DNA from: Actinomycetota bacterium
GTDB taxonomy: Bacteria > Actinomycetota > Thermoleophilia > Solirubrobacterales > Solirubrobacteraceae
NCBI GenBank assembly: GCA_005883215.1
Contig: VAYS01000005.1
Coordinates: 1 to 64,000, forward strand
DNA: 64,000 nt
Direction: 5' to 3'
Positions 1 through 7,394 of this stretch are shown one piece after another (positions within the stretch are counted from its first letter, which is position 1; every line of letters begins with the position of its first letter). Made by a program: the position numbers and the translations under genes. The notes below the pieces were generated by a model. That model made no database searches. It was not told the DNA's origin and saw only the letters and a list, made by a program, of their open reading frames with translations.

Positions 1-833
1 CTGGGGTGAACGCGGTTGTCGCGCTCGACGCGGCGGGGCGGGTCACGCATTTCAATCCATCGGCGGAACGCACGTTCGGCTATCGCGCCGAAGAGATGCT
101 TGGGCGCTCGTTTCTCGAGCTGCTGCCCGAGCGCATGCACACGCCCTACCGGCTGCAGATCGATTGGCTGTTCTCCAACGAGGATGCCGAGAACGCCGGT
201 CGCACGATCGAGCTGTGCGGCCGGCGCCAGGACGGGAGCGAGTTCCCGCTCGAGCTGTGCCTGGTGACCTGGCGGGCCGACGCTGGGTCGCTCTACACGG
301 CGATCGTCCGCGACATCACGCAGCGCAAACGAGTCGAGGCCGATCGCGAGATGCTGCTCGGGCGCGTCGAGGCGATGGCCCGGACCGACGAGCTGACCGG
401 CCTGCCCAACCGGCGTGCCTGGGACGAGGAGCTTCGGCGCGAGCTGGCGCGCGCGGCCCGAAGCCGCCGGTCCCTGTGCCTGGCGCTGCTCGACCTCGAT
501 CGGTTCAAGGAGTTCAACGACCGTCACGGTCACCTGGTCGGCGACGAGCTGCTGGTCGAGACGGCGGCCGCCTGGCGGATGCTGGTGCGGGTGACCGACT
601 ACATCGCCCGCTACGGCGGCGACGAGTTCCTCGTCCTGTTGCCCCAGTGCACCATGAAGGAGGCGGCCCTGGTGGTCGAGCGTCTACGGGCGGCGCGCCC
701 CCTCGGCCAGACCTGCTCGGCGGGGCTGTGCCAGTGGGACGAGGTCAAGGCGGCCGAGCAGTTCCTGGCCCAGGCCGATGCCGCGCTGTATGAGGCCAAG
801 CGCGCGGGGCGCGACCGCGTCGTCTTGGGCTGA
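1..833 (+). CDS. PAS-GGDEF diguanylate cyclase (5' end outside window)
   Basis: This protein probably makes cyclic di-GMP from GTP in response to a PAS-domain signal. The first ~110 residues are PAS-like (FNPSAERTFGY, and IVRDITQRK at the domain end). A GGDEF domain follows, with the substrate-loop motif FKEFNDRHGHLVGDELL and the active-site signature GGDEF at about residue 204. RVTD lies exactly five residues before GGDEF and fits the product-inhibition I-site, so feedback control is likely. A GTG at position 6 could serve as start, but the PAS fold appears to begin at the window edge and no stop precedes it, so the real N-terminus, perhaps with more sensor domains, probably lies outside. 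No EAL domain follows; the chain ends at the stop near 833. Confidence 0.9.
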   Translation, partial: GVNAVVALDAAGRVTHFNPSAERTFGYRAEEMLGRSFLELLPERMHTPYRLQIDWLFSNEDAENAGRTIELCGRRQDGSEFPLELCLVTWRADAGSLYTAIVRDITQRKRVEADREMLLGRVEAMARTDELTGLPNRRAWDEELRRELARAARSRRSLCLALLDLDRFKEFNDRHGHLVGDELLVETAAAWRMLVRVTDYIARYGGDEFLVLLPQCTMKEAALVVERLRAARPLGQTCSAGLCQWDEVKAAEQFLAQADAALYEAKRAGRDRVVLG

Positions 834-838
834 GCCAG

Positions 839-1324
839 CTAAACCGCGCTGCGGGAGCGCCGCTGGGCCGCCAGCGCGCGCAGCTGCTCGTGCTCGACCT
901 GGCGCTTGAGCTGCTGCAGCGAGCGCCGGAGGTTGGCGCGCACCATCGGTGCGGCTACCTGCTCGGCCAACCACCCGAACAGGCCCGAGCCGGCGACGCC
1001 GTAGGAGAGGCGAAACTCCACCCGCGTGTGCCCCTGGGGTCGCTCGCGCAGGCGCCAGCGGCCTCGCTGGTCCAGGCCGGTCACCGACGTCCAGGCGAGA
1101 TCGCCGAGCTCGTCCCACTCCACGACCTCGACGAGGCCGCCGATCTCGGCCGAGCCGACGCGCATCAGCATGCGGTAGCGGGCACCCAGGCCCGTGGGCT
1201 CATCGGAGGCCACCTCCCAGCGGGTCAGCCCGGCCATGAAGTGCAGGTAGCGCGCGGGATCGGTGATCGCCTCCCACACCAGCTCCCGCGGGGCCGAGAT
1301 GTCGATGCCGCACGCGACCCTCAC
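839..1324 (-). CDS. SRPBCC (START-like/polyketide cyclase) family protein
   Basis: This is a 161-residue protein of the SRPBCC helix-grip fold, which forms a deep hydrophobic ligand pocket. The N-terminus has the usual pattern (ISAPRELVWEAITDPARY, the helix after strand 1). Later come alternating beta strands, and a long C-terminal amphipathic helix is present (about residues 118-150), as in coenzyme-Q-binding COQ10 or polyketide cyclase-like relatives. It starts four bases after the acyltransferase stop on the same strand, so the two are almost certainly co-transcribed and probably both handle lipids. The exact ligand cannot be read from the sequence. The last ~12 residues are Arg/Ser rich and look disordered. 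Confidence 0.85.
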   Translation of the reverse strand: MRVACGIDISAPRELVWEAITDPARYLHFMAGLTRWEVASDEPTGLGARYRMLMRVGSAEIGGLVEVVEWDELGDLAWTSVTGLDQRGRWRLRERPQGHTRVEFRLSYGVAGSGLFGWLAEQVAAPMVRANLRRSLQQLKRQVEHEQLRALAAQRRSRSAV

Positions 1325-1328
1325 GGCC

Positions 1329-2276
1329 TCACCCGACGATCGGGAGGCGCCGCTCGGCGGCCAGCGCGTCGAGCGTGTCCTGCATGAGCCGCACGACGTG
1401 ATCGTAGATCTCGTCGACGTCCGGGTCGGCCCCGAACTCCTGGGTGAGGTGAATCGGGGGCAGGACCTCCATCGTGATCTTGGCCGGCAGGGGAAAGTGC
1501 CCCAGCATGTCGCCGACGTTCAGGCCCCACGGGGGCGCGATCGAGATCGGCAGGACCTTCAGGCGAAAGAGGCGGTCGAGCAGCAGGGTCTGGGCCAGCC
1601 GCTCGCCGCGGGAGAGAAACAGGGCGGTCTCCTGGCCCCCGACCGCGACCACCGGGACGATCGGCACGCCCTGCTCAAGCGCCAGGCGGATGAACCCCTT
1701 GCGGCGGTTGAAGTCCACCTTGTGGCGCTCCCAGATGGGGCGGTGCACCTCGTAGTCGCCGCCCGGGTAGACGAGCAACGCCGCCCCCGAGGAGAGGGCC
1801 GTCTCGGCGTTCTCGGGCGACGCGGCCACGGTGCCGTACTTGCGCAGCATCCCCAGGCCGGGCATCGAGAGCACCAGGTTGTGGGCGAGCTGGTAAAAGC
1901 GCCGCTCGATCCCGAAGTACGCCGAGAAGGCGAGCGTGAACACGCCGGTGTCCGGGGTCAGGTTGCCGCCAGAGTGGTTGCCCACCAGCAGCACGGGACC
2001 GGTTTCGGGGATGTTGCCCAGGCCGCGCACTTCGGCGCGAAAGTAGATGCTGGCCAGCAGCCATAGACGGGGCAAGCTCTCACGGATGTAGTCGGGGTCG
2101 CGCTCGTCCAGATCGGCGGCCGGAATGCGCCGGGTGACCTGATCGGTGGCCGCGCGCAGCGCGCGCTCGATCAAACCCGGGCGCGCTTCGCCGGCCTCGG
2201 TCGACGCCGGCGAGGGGATGGTCTCCCGGCGGTGACCGTTGGTCGAGAGCGTGTCGGCGCGAGTGGTCTCGGCCAT
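1329..2276 (-). CDS. PlsC/DGAT-like lipid acyltransferase
   Basis: This is a 315-residue acyltransferase of the lysophospholipid/diacylglycerol acyltransferase superfamily, predicted to transfer an acyl chain to a glycerolipid or similar alcohol at the inner membrane face. The catalytic block reads VGNHSGGNLTPD rather than the classical HX4D, and the second block reads LVYPGGDYE in place of PEGTR. Both changes resemble the DAGAT-type branch more than housekeeping PlsC. VPIVPVVAVGG is the conserved strand after block III. The first ~60 residues are polar and probably disordered. It is the first gene of a two-gene minus-strand unit with the SRPBCC protein. A more typical PlsC is encoded at 18873-19724, so this one is probably specialised; its acceptor is unknown. 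Confidence 0.85.
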   Translation of the reverse strand: MAETTRADTLSTNGHRRETIPSPASTEAGEARPGLIERALRAATDQVTRRIPAADLDERDPDYIRESLPRLWLLASIYFRAEVRGLGNIPETGPVLLVGNHSGGNLTPDTGVFTLAFSAYFGIERRFYQLAHNLVLSMPGLGMLRKYGTVAASPENAETALSSGAALLVYPGGDYEVHRPIWERHKVDFNRRKGFIRLALEQGVPIVPVVAVGGQETALFLSRGERLAQTLLLDRLFRLKVLPISIAPPWGLNVGDMLGHFPLPAKITMEVLPPIHLTQEFGADPDVDEIYDHVVRLMQDTLDALAAERRLPIVG

Positions 2277-2385
2277 CGTCGCGCCAGTCTACCCGCCGTG
2301 GGAGGGGGCCAACACGGGGCCGGTGCGGGCGCCCGCACCCCGCCCCGGCGCTCCGGTCGGTCGCTCGGGCCGGGGGCTAGGAGAT

Positions 2386-2991
2386 CTAACGATCCTGGCC
2401 CGCGAAGGTGGCGAGCGCGTCGCGCCCGCCATCGAGCACGGGATCCCCGTGGGCGAGGAGCAGGAGGCCGAAGTCGAGCTCCAGGAGCCGGCGGTAGGCG
2501 TCGCGCAGCCCCGCCTTGGTCTGATCGGGATCGTCCATTAGGTGATCGGGGACGAAGGCGAGCTCCTCTCCGCCGGGCCAGCGCACGACCCCGTCCGCGC
2601 AGGCCAGTGCGCGGTGGGCGGGGAGGTGCAGCGCGCACTCGTCGGGGCAGATGACGCCCACCTCGTGCACTACGGCGCCCCCCGGTAGCTCATCGCCGAA
2701 ATCGAATGGCTCGGCGGGTCCGCGCCCCTCGAGCTCGTGTAGCCCGTTGCGGACGCAGTGCACCGTGCAGTCGAAGGCGTCGCGCAGCCGCCAGGCGTGG
2801 CGATCATGGTGGCGGTTGGTGAGCAGCACGTGCTCGGGCGGGCCGTGCCGCTCGAACCATTCGATGCCCGGCGCCGGCACCATCGGGTCGATGACGGTGC
2901 GCTCGGCCGCCAGGTAGTAGGAGCTGACCTCCAGGTGGATGTGTTCGTGGCGTGCCGTCCAGTGCCACAGGCCCGGCGCGATCTCCTGCAC
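2386..2991 (-). CDS. Metallo-beta-lactamase-fold-like hydrolase
   Basis: This 201-residue protein resembles the MBL-fold hydrolase family. It opens with the strand pattern typical of the fold (IAPGLWHWTARH, then SSYYLAAERTVIDPMVP). The metal motif region reads LTNRHHDRHA where classical members have THxHxDH, so the first His is Arg and the Asp is shifted; full di-zinc binding is therefore doubtful. A terminal LLLLAHGDPV matches the late conserved His-Gly region. The spacing of about 78 bases to the upstream SCP2-hydrolase gene suggests either the same transcript or a short promoter region. The substrate is unknown. The atypical metal motif makes a weakly hydrolytic or non-hydrolytic member possible. 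Confidence 0.75.
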   Translation of the reverse strand: MQEIAPGLWHWTARHEHIHLEVSSYYLAAERTVIDPMVPAPGIEWFERHGPPEHVLLTNRHHDRHAWRLRDAFDCTVHCVRNGLHELEGRGPAEPFDFGDELPGGAVVHEVGVICPDECALHLPAHRALACADGVVRWPGGEELAFVPDHLMDDPDQTKAGLRDAYRRLLELDFGLLLLAHGDPVLDGGRDALATFAGQDR

Positions 2992-3069
2992 GCCGGAGAG
3001 CCTAACGAGGCGGTTTTCTCCTCGGAAGGCGCCCGCGGGCGCTGCCGGCCGGGCCCGCGCGGAGCCGCC

Positions 3070-4359
3070 TCAGGCGGCGCGCGACAGGCGCCCGGGCTGG
3101 GCCAGGGCGTCGCTGCGCGCGAAGAAGCGCTCGATCAGCCCGATCGTCTGGGCCGGGCGCTCGACCTGGGGTACGTGACCGCACCCCTCGAGCACGATCT
3201 GCTCGGCGCGGGGGAGCCATTCGGTCACGTGGCGCTGGAAGGCCGCGGGCACGAGCTTGTCGTGAGAGCCCCACACGAACAGGGCCGGGGACTCGAGCTC
3301 CGACAGGCGCGGGTAGAACCCGCGCTTGCCGAAGGGCGGCTCCAGGTAGATGTTGCGCGCGGCGGACAGGAACGCCAGCCGGGCCCCCGCCGAGGCGTAG
3401 ATGCGCTGGAACTCATCGACCGCGATGTCGGCCATGGCCGGGTCGACCTGATCAGAATCGGCGAACAGGCCCCAGAACTGCGCCGCCACCGTCCCGCGCC
3501 GGAAGCGGTGAGGGACCAGGCCCAGCTCGGGACGTAGTAGGCGGACCAGCGCCGTGGGCAGCCCCCGGCGGATGAAGGCCATCGCCGGACACAGAAGCGC
3601 CAGGGCGCGGGTGCGCTCGGGCCAGCGCACGGCGACGTCGATCGCTACCCGCCCGCCCATCGAATTGCCCACCACGTGCGCACAGTCCACCTCGAGCTCG
3701 TCCATCAGCGCGGTGACCGTCTCGGCGAAGTAGCGCGGGCTGTAGGGGGCGGTCGCCGGCTTGGACGACGAGCCAAACCCGGGGAAGTCGGGGGCGTGTA
3801 CGCGATAGGAGCGGCTGAGCGCGGCGGCGACGTCGAACATCGAGGCCTTCGTGCTGCCCAGGCCGTGCAACAGCAGCACGTCGGGCCCCTGGCCCATGGT
3901 CAGGGTGGACACGCGGCGTCCGGGCAGGCGCGCCTCGTGCATGCGCACCAGGGGAGGCCGCCCGTCGGGGCGCCGGAACATGCCCTCAAAGCCCACCGCC
4001 AGGTCGAGGTTGCCGCGCGCATAGAGGACGCGGCGCGAGAACGCCTCGATGCCCGAGAGCTCTCCCGCCCGCATGGCCAGCCACGTGGCCCCGTCGCTGC
4101 CGATCGTCACGTCGGGCTCGCGGCGGGTGACCCCCTTGCGCACGCGCGCCCCGTGGTGGGTCAGGCGCACCTCCCAGGTGTGCCCCACGTCACCCAGGCG
4201 CACGTGGTAGGTGGCGTCAAAGCCCGGTTCGGCGCCCAGATATCGGTCGGGGAGGCTACGAAATGCCTCCTCGACCTCCGATAGCAGCCTGCTTTGGCCG
4301 GCGGCGGACGACAACCCGCGACAAGGGTAACCGGCGCTCCGGGCGTACGATCGAGCCAA
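3070..4359 (-). CDS. SCP2 sterol-carrier domain fused to alpha/beta hydrolase
   Basis: The first ~135 residues look like an SCP2 lipid-binding domain: PDVTIGSDGATWLAMRAGE and YARGNLDLAVGFEGMF match its sheet and exit helix. The rest is an alpha/beta hydrolase with a nucleophile elbow GNSMGG, an acid Asp in VWGSHDKLVP and a His in EGCGHVPQVERP, which is a complete triad. HGLGSTKASMF gives the oxyanion loop. The combination suggests a lipid or sterol ester hydrolase that presents its own hydrophobic substrate. The start is uncertain: the TTG at 4359 lacks a clear ribosome site, and another in-frame TTG lies about 15 codons downstream, just before the recognisable domain. It is probably cytoplasmic, since no signal peptide is evident. 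Confidence 0.85.
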   Translation of the reverse strand: MARSYARSAGYPCRGLSSAAGQSRLLSEVEEAFRSLPDRYLGAEPGFDATYHVRLGDVGHTWEVRLTHHGARVRKGVTRREPDVTIGSDGATWLAMRAGELSGIEAFSRRVLYARGNLDLAVGFEGMFRRPDGRPPLVRMHEARLPGRRVSTLTMGQGPDVLLLHGLGSTKASMFDVAAALSRSYRVHAPDFPGFGSSSKPATAPYSPRYFAETVTALMDELEVDCAHVVGNSMGGRVAIDVAVRWPERTRALALLCPAMAFIRRGLPTALVRLLRPELGLVPHRFRRGTVAAQFWGLFADSDQVDPAMADIAVDEFQRIYASAGARLAFLSAARNIYLEPPFGKRGFYPRLSELESPALFVWGSHDKLVPAAFQRHVTEWLPRAEQIVLEGCGHVPQVERPAQTIGLIERFFARSDALAQPGRLSRAA

Positions 4360-4490
4360 ACCCGCAAAGTGCCGCCGTTGGCACTCTGGCGTTCGGTCAT
4401 CGCACTGACCGAGCGCTGGGGTCCGGGCGCCGAAAAGCTCCCGGTTTACGGGAGGATTTCTGCGCCCAGGGCCCGCGGTAGGGTGCCCAG

Positions 4491-5846
4491 GTGCGCGAGC
4501 TTCGCCTCCACGACACGCGCTCGGGGGCCGTAGCGCTCCTGCAGCCGCGCGATCCCGGCCGGGTCTCGATCTACGCCTGCGGACCGACCGTCTACGGGCG
4601 CCTCCACGTGGGCAACGCGCGCCCGTACGTCGTCTTCTCGCTGCTCAAGCGGTTCTTGGAGCACGAGGGGCTTGAGGTGACGCTGGTGGTCAACATCACC
4701 GACGTCAACGACAAGATCTACGACGCCGCGCGCTCCCTGGGCCAGCCCAGCGCCGGGTTGGCGCGACAGATGGCCGACGCCTACCGCGCGGACACCGACC
4801 GGCTGGGTCTGGGCCGCCCCGACGCCGAGCCACTGGCCAGCGAAACGATGGGGCCGATCATCGACCACATCTCGGCGCTGATCGAGACCGGGCACGCCTA
4901 CGAGGCCCAGGGCGACGTCTTCTTCTCGGTGCGCTCGGACGCTGCCTACGGCTCCCTATCCGGGCGCGACCTCGGGGCGATGGACCAGGGCGAGGGCATC
5001 GAAGGCGCCGAACGCAAGCGGGATCCGCTCGATTTCGCCCTGTGGAAGGGCACCAAGCCCGAGGAGGACACCGCCTGGGATTCCCCGTGGGGGCGGGGGA
5101 GGCCGGGCTGGCACATCGAGTGCTCGGCGATGGCGGAGAGCCTGCTCGGGCTGGGCTTTGACGTCCACGGCGGCGGCTTGGACCTGCTGTTTCCCCACCA
5201 CGAGAACGAGGCGGCCCAGACGCGGGCGGCGCGCGGCGCCGAGCTCACCCGTATGTGGGTGCACAACGGCATGCTCCAGCTCAGCGGGGAGAAGATGGCC
5301 AAGTCGGTGGGCAACATCGAGCCGCTGCACGAGGTCCTGGACCGCCACGGTCCCGAGGTCCTGCTCATGTACTTCGCCGGCGGGCACTACCGTCAGCCGA
5401 TCGCCTTCGGGGAGAAGCCCCTCGGCCAGGCCCGGGCCAACGTGGCCCGCCTGGGCGAGGCGGCGCACCGGCTGACCGCAGGGCCCTCGCCCGCAGAGCT
5501 CTCCGGGCACCGCGATGCGTTCTTCGCGGCGCTGGCCGACGACTACAACACCCCGCAGGCTCTGGTCGCCCTGTGGGCCTGGGTGCGCCAGGCCAATCGG
5601 CGCCCGCCGGGTACGGTGGGCGCCGCCGACCTGCGCGAGATGCTGGAGATGCTGGGGCTCGAGGGCCTGCTCGAGCCCGAGCCCGAACCCCGCCCCGACG
5701 CAGAAGCAAGGGGCCTGGTCAGGAAGCGCGAGGGCGCCCGCGCGGCGGGGGACTACGCCACCGCCGACGCGTTGCGCGAGCGGCTCGCCGAGCTGGGCTG
5801 GGAGGTCCGCGACGGGCCAGCCGGGCCCGAGCTAAAGCGGCGCTAG
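4491..5846 (+). CDS. cysS: Cysteinyl-tRNA synthetase
   Basis: This class I aminoacyl-tRNA synthetase charges tRNA-Cys. The N-terminus carries CGPTVYGRLHVGNARPY, which holds the first zinc Cys and the HIGH-type motif (HVGN). The other zinc ligands appear in HIECSAM and FPHHENE, and the KMSKS loop reads KMAKS near residue 268. The C-terminal DALR-like and anticodon-binding part is present (KREGARAAGDYATADALRERLAELGWEVRDGPAGPELKRR region). The length of 451 residues is normal. The start is GTG at 4491. It is followed after five bases by rlmB and then the SigH-like sigma gene, the order seen in Bacillus, where a mini-ribonuclease III gene and yacP also lie between them; neither is present here. 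Confidence 0.98.
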   Translation: MRELRLHDTRSGAVALLQPRDPGRVSIYACGPTVYGRLHVGNARPYVVFSLLKRFLEHEGLEVTLVVNITDVNDKIYDAARSLGQPSAGLARQMADAYRADTDRLGLGRPDAEPLASETMGPIIDHISALIETGHAYEAQGDVFFSVRSDAAYGSLSGRDLGAMDQGEGIEGAERKRDPLDFALWKGTKPEEDTAWDSPWGRGRPGWHIECSAMAESLLGLGFDVHGGGLDLLFPHHENEAAQTRAARGAELTRMWVHNGMLQLSGEKMAKSVGNIEPLHEVLDRHGPEVLLMYFAGGHYRQPIAFGEKPLGQARANVARLGEAAHRLTAGPSPAELSGHRDAFFAALADDYNTPQALVALWAWVRQANRRPPGTVGAADLREMLEMLGLEGLLEPEPEPRPDAEARGLVRKREGARAAGDYATADALRERLAELGWEVRDGPAGPELKRR

Positions 5847-5851
5847 CCGTC

Positions 5852-6562
5852 GTGGTGGTCTACGGGCGAAACCCCGTCCGCGAGCTGCTGCACGGCGCCC
5901 GCGCCGCCTCGGTGAAGCACGTGTGGGCGACGCAAGCGACCGCGCGCGAGCCGTGGCTCACCGGCGACCCGCGGCTCGTGCAGGCACCCGCGTCAGAGCT
6001 CGAGGGTCTGTGCCGGTCCCCGAGCCACCAGGGCGTCTGCGCCCAGGCCGGCGCCTATCCGTATCGCGATCCGGAGGAGCTGCTGGCGCACGAGGACGCC
6101 TTGGTGGTCGCCCTCGACGGCATCCAGGATCCCCAGAACCTCGGGGCGATATGCCGCACGGCCGAGTGCGCCGGGGCGAGCGGCGTAGTGATCCCGCGCC
6201 ACCGCGCGGCCGAGGTCACGCCCGCCGTGTGCAAGGCCTCCGCGGGCGCGGTCGAGCATCTCGGGGTCGCCCGGGTGCGCAACCTGGCCGACTTCCTCGC
6301 CGCCGCCAAGCGGCGGGGGGCCTGGTGCTATGGGGCAGACGCCGACGCCACCGGCGACTACGCCGCCCCCGACTACACGGGCCGGGTGGTGCTCGTTCTC
6401 GGCGCGGAGGGTCGCGGCCTGGGCCGGCGCGTAGCCGCCGCCTGCGACGCCCTGGTGGCGATCCCGGTTCGGGGGCGTATCGGCTCGCTCAACGTGTCCG
6501 CCGCCGCCGCAGTGCTGCTCTATGCGGTCCAGGGCCGCCGACACGGCCCGGAGGACGCTTGA
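5852..6562 (+). CDS. rlmB: 23S rRNA 2'-O-methyltransferase, TrmH/SpoU family (RlmB-like)
   Basis: This 236-residue SPOUT methyltransferase is predicted to methylate a ribose in 23S rRNA using S-adenosylmethionine. All three SpoU motifs are clear: LDGIQDPQNLGAICRTAE (motif 1), LVLGAEGRGLGRRV (motif 2) and IPVRGRIGSLNVSAAAAVLL (motif 3), which build the knotted cofactor site. A short N-terminal substrate-binding domain begins YGRNPVRELL, characteristic of the RlmB/YacO group. The start is taken as GTG 5852 because it directly follows the cysS stop and the conserved V-Y-G-R-N-P begins there; the neighbouring GTG at 5855 is equally possible. It is probably translated from the same transcript as cysS. 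Its stop codon overlaps a TTGACA hexamer at 6559-6564. Confidence 0.95.
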   Translation: MVVYGRNPVRELLHGARAASVKHVWATQATAREPWLTGDPRLVQAPASELEGLCRSPSHQGVCAQAGAYPYRDPEELLAHEDALVVALDGIQDPQNLGAICRTAECAGASGVVIPRHRAAEVTPAVCKASAGAVEHLGVARVRNLADFLAAAKRRGAWCYGADADATGDYAAPDYTGRVVLVLGAEGRGLGRRVAAACDALVAIPVRGRIGSLNVSAAAAVLLYAVQGRRHGPEDA

Positions 6563-6601
6563 CAGCACTCCATAACTGTGGCACCCTGGCGCTGGATCAC
6601 G

Positions 6602-6618
6602 CTAAACCTAAGGTTTAG
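6602..6618. promoter_or_regulatory. Perfect dyad upstream of the sigma factor gene
   Basis: CTAAACCT and AGGTTTAG form 8-bp perfect inverted arms around a single central A. The dyad lies about 90 bases before the chosen sigH-like start and 38 bases after a TTGACA hexamer. It is AT-rich compared with its surroundings. An operator for a dimeric regulator is the simplest reading. No factor is known. Confidence 0.5.
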
Positions 6619-6708
6619 AAACCTGGGTTGAAATTGAGGTTGGCGCCCTGGGGAGGAGCGCGCCACTGAGCACATTTGACCCTGCAAAGGGCCAGAAAGG
6701 GAACGCTC

Positions 6709-7356
6709 GTGGCAAGAATCTCAGCCAAGTCTCAATCTCAAGTTGAGATTGATGACAGCTACCTGATCGCCCTCGCCAAGCAGGGAGACGGGACCGCCTA
6801 CGACCGCATCGTGCGGCGCTACTACGGCTTCGTACGGCTGAAGGCGTCCTCGTACTTCCTGGCGGGCGGCGACGGCGACGACCTGATCCAGGAGGGCCTG
6901 GTGGGCCTGTACAAGGCGGTGCGCGACTACCGCTCGGATCGCGAATCGAGCTTTCGCAACTTCGCCGAGCTGTGCATCACCCGCCAGATCATCACCGCGG
7001 TCAAGACCGCGACGCGCAACAAGCACACTCCACTCAACCAGTACGTCTCGTTCTCCACCGCCCCGGCGGCATCGGGGGAGGACGCGCCCACGCTCGATGA
7101 GATGCTGCCGGGTCCCCAGGTCCACGATCCGGTCAACCAGGTGATTTCCTCCGAGGAGCTGCGCTCCCTGGTGGCCTGCCTGTCGAGCGCGCTCTCGGAG
7201 CTCGAGAGCCGAGTCCTCTCGCTGTACCTGGACGGTCTCTCCTACGAGCAGGTGGGCGAGCGCCTGGGGTGCGACACCAAGACCGTGGACAACGCCCTAC
7301 AGCGAGTCAAGCGTAAGGTCGGCTCTCACCTGGAGGCGCGCAACGTCCCCCTGTAG
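6709..7356 (+). CDS. sigH: RNA polymerase sigma factor, SigH (Spo0H-type) family
   Basis: This sigma-70 family factor resembles the Bacillus SigH/sigma-30 group rather than ordinary ECF factors. Region 2 reads DGDDLIQEGLVGLYKAVRDY and SSFRNFAELCITRQIITA, with the group's long conserved block before TRNKHTPLNQYVSF. Region 4 reads LSYEQVGERLGCDTKTVDNA, a helix-turn-helix that would read the -35 element. GTG 6709 is preferred because AGAAAGGGA lies six bases upstream; the frame stays open to a TTG at 6676. Gene order cysS-rlmB-sigH supports the assignment. In Firmicutes this factor controls stationary phase and sporulation; what it does here is unknown. Two perfect dyads surround its start, one upstream and one inside codons 9-15. 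Confidence 0.92.
   Translation: MARISAKSQSQVEIDDSYLIALAKQGDGTAYDRIVRRYYGFVRLKASSYFLAGGDGDDLIQEGLVGLYKAVRDYRSDRESSFRNFAELCITRQIITAVKTATRNKHTPLNQYVSFSTAPAASGEDAPTLDEMLPGPQVHDPVNQVISSEELRSLVACLSSALSELESRVLSLYLDGLSYEQVGERLGCDTKTVDNALQRVKRKVGSHLEARNVPL
6732..6752. promoter_or_regulatory. Perfect 10-bp-arm palindrome inside the start of the sigma gene
   Basis: Arms TCAATCTCAA and TTGAGATTGA flank one central G, within codons 9-15 of the sigma gene. It is strikingly AT-rich for a genome that uses G/C at third positions: the Ser-Gln-Ser-Gln-Val-Glu-Ile-Asp codons avoid common synonyms (TCT, CAA, GTT, ATT). This suggests selection on the DNA or RNA sequence itself, either an operator or an mRNA stem limiting translation. 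Confidence 0.55.
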
Positions 7357-7370
7357 GCCGCGTCGTCGGC

Positions 7371-7387
7371 GGCCGGGACGACCGGCC
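7371..7387. terminator. Hairpin between convergent genes
   Basis: GGCCGG and CCGGCC pair around the loop GACGA in the 38-base gap between the convergent sigma gene and the NHL-repeat gene. No U-tract follows on either strand, so this would be a weak or factor-aided bidirectional terminator. Confidence 0.4.
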
Positions 7388-7394
7388 TGGGAGG

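Noticed and set aside
1329-2276. Calling the acyltransferase a standard PlsC
   Set aside because: Its catalytic blocks (NHSGGN..., YPGGD) depart from HX4D and PEGTR, so a narrower name would be unsupported.
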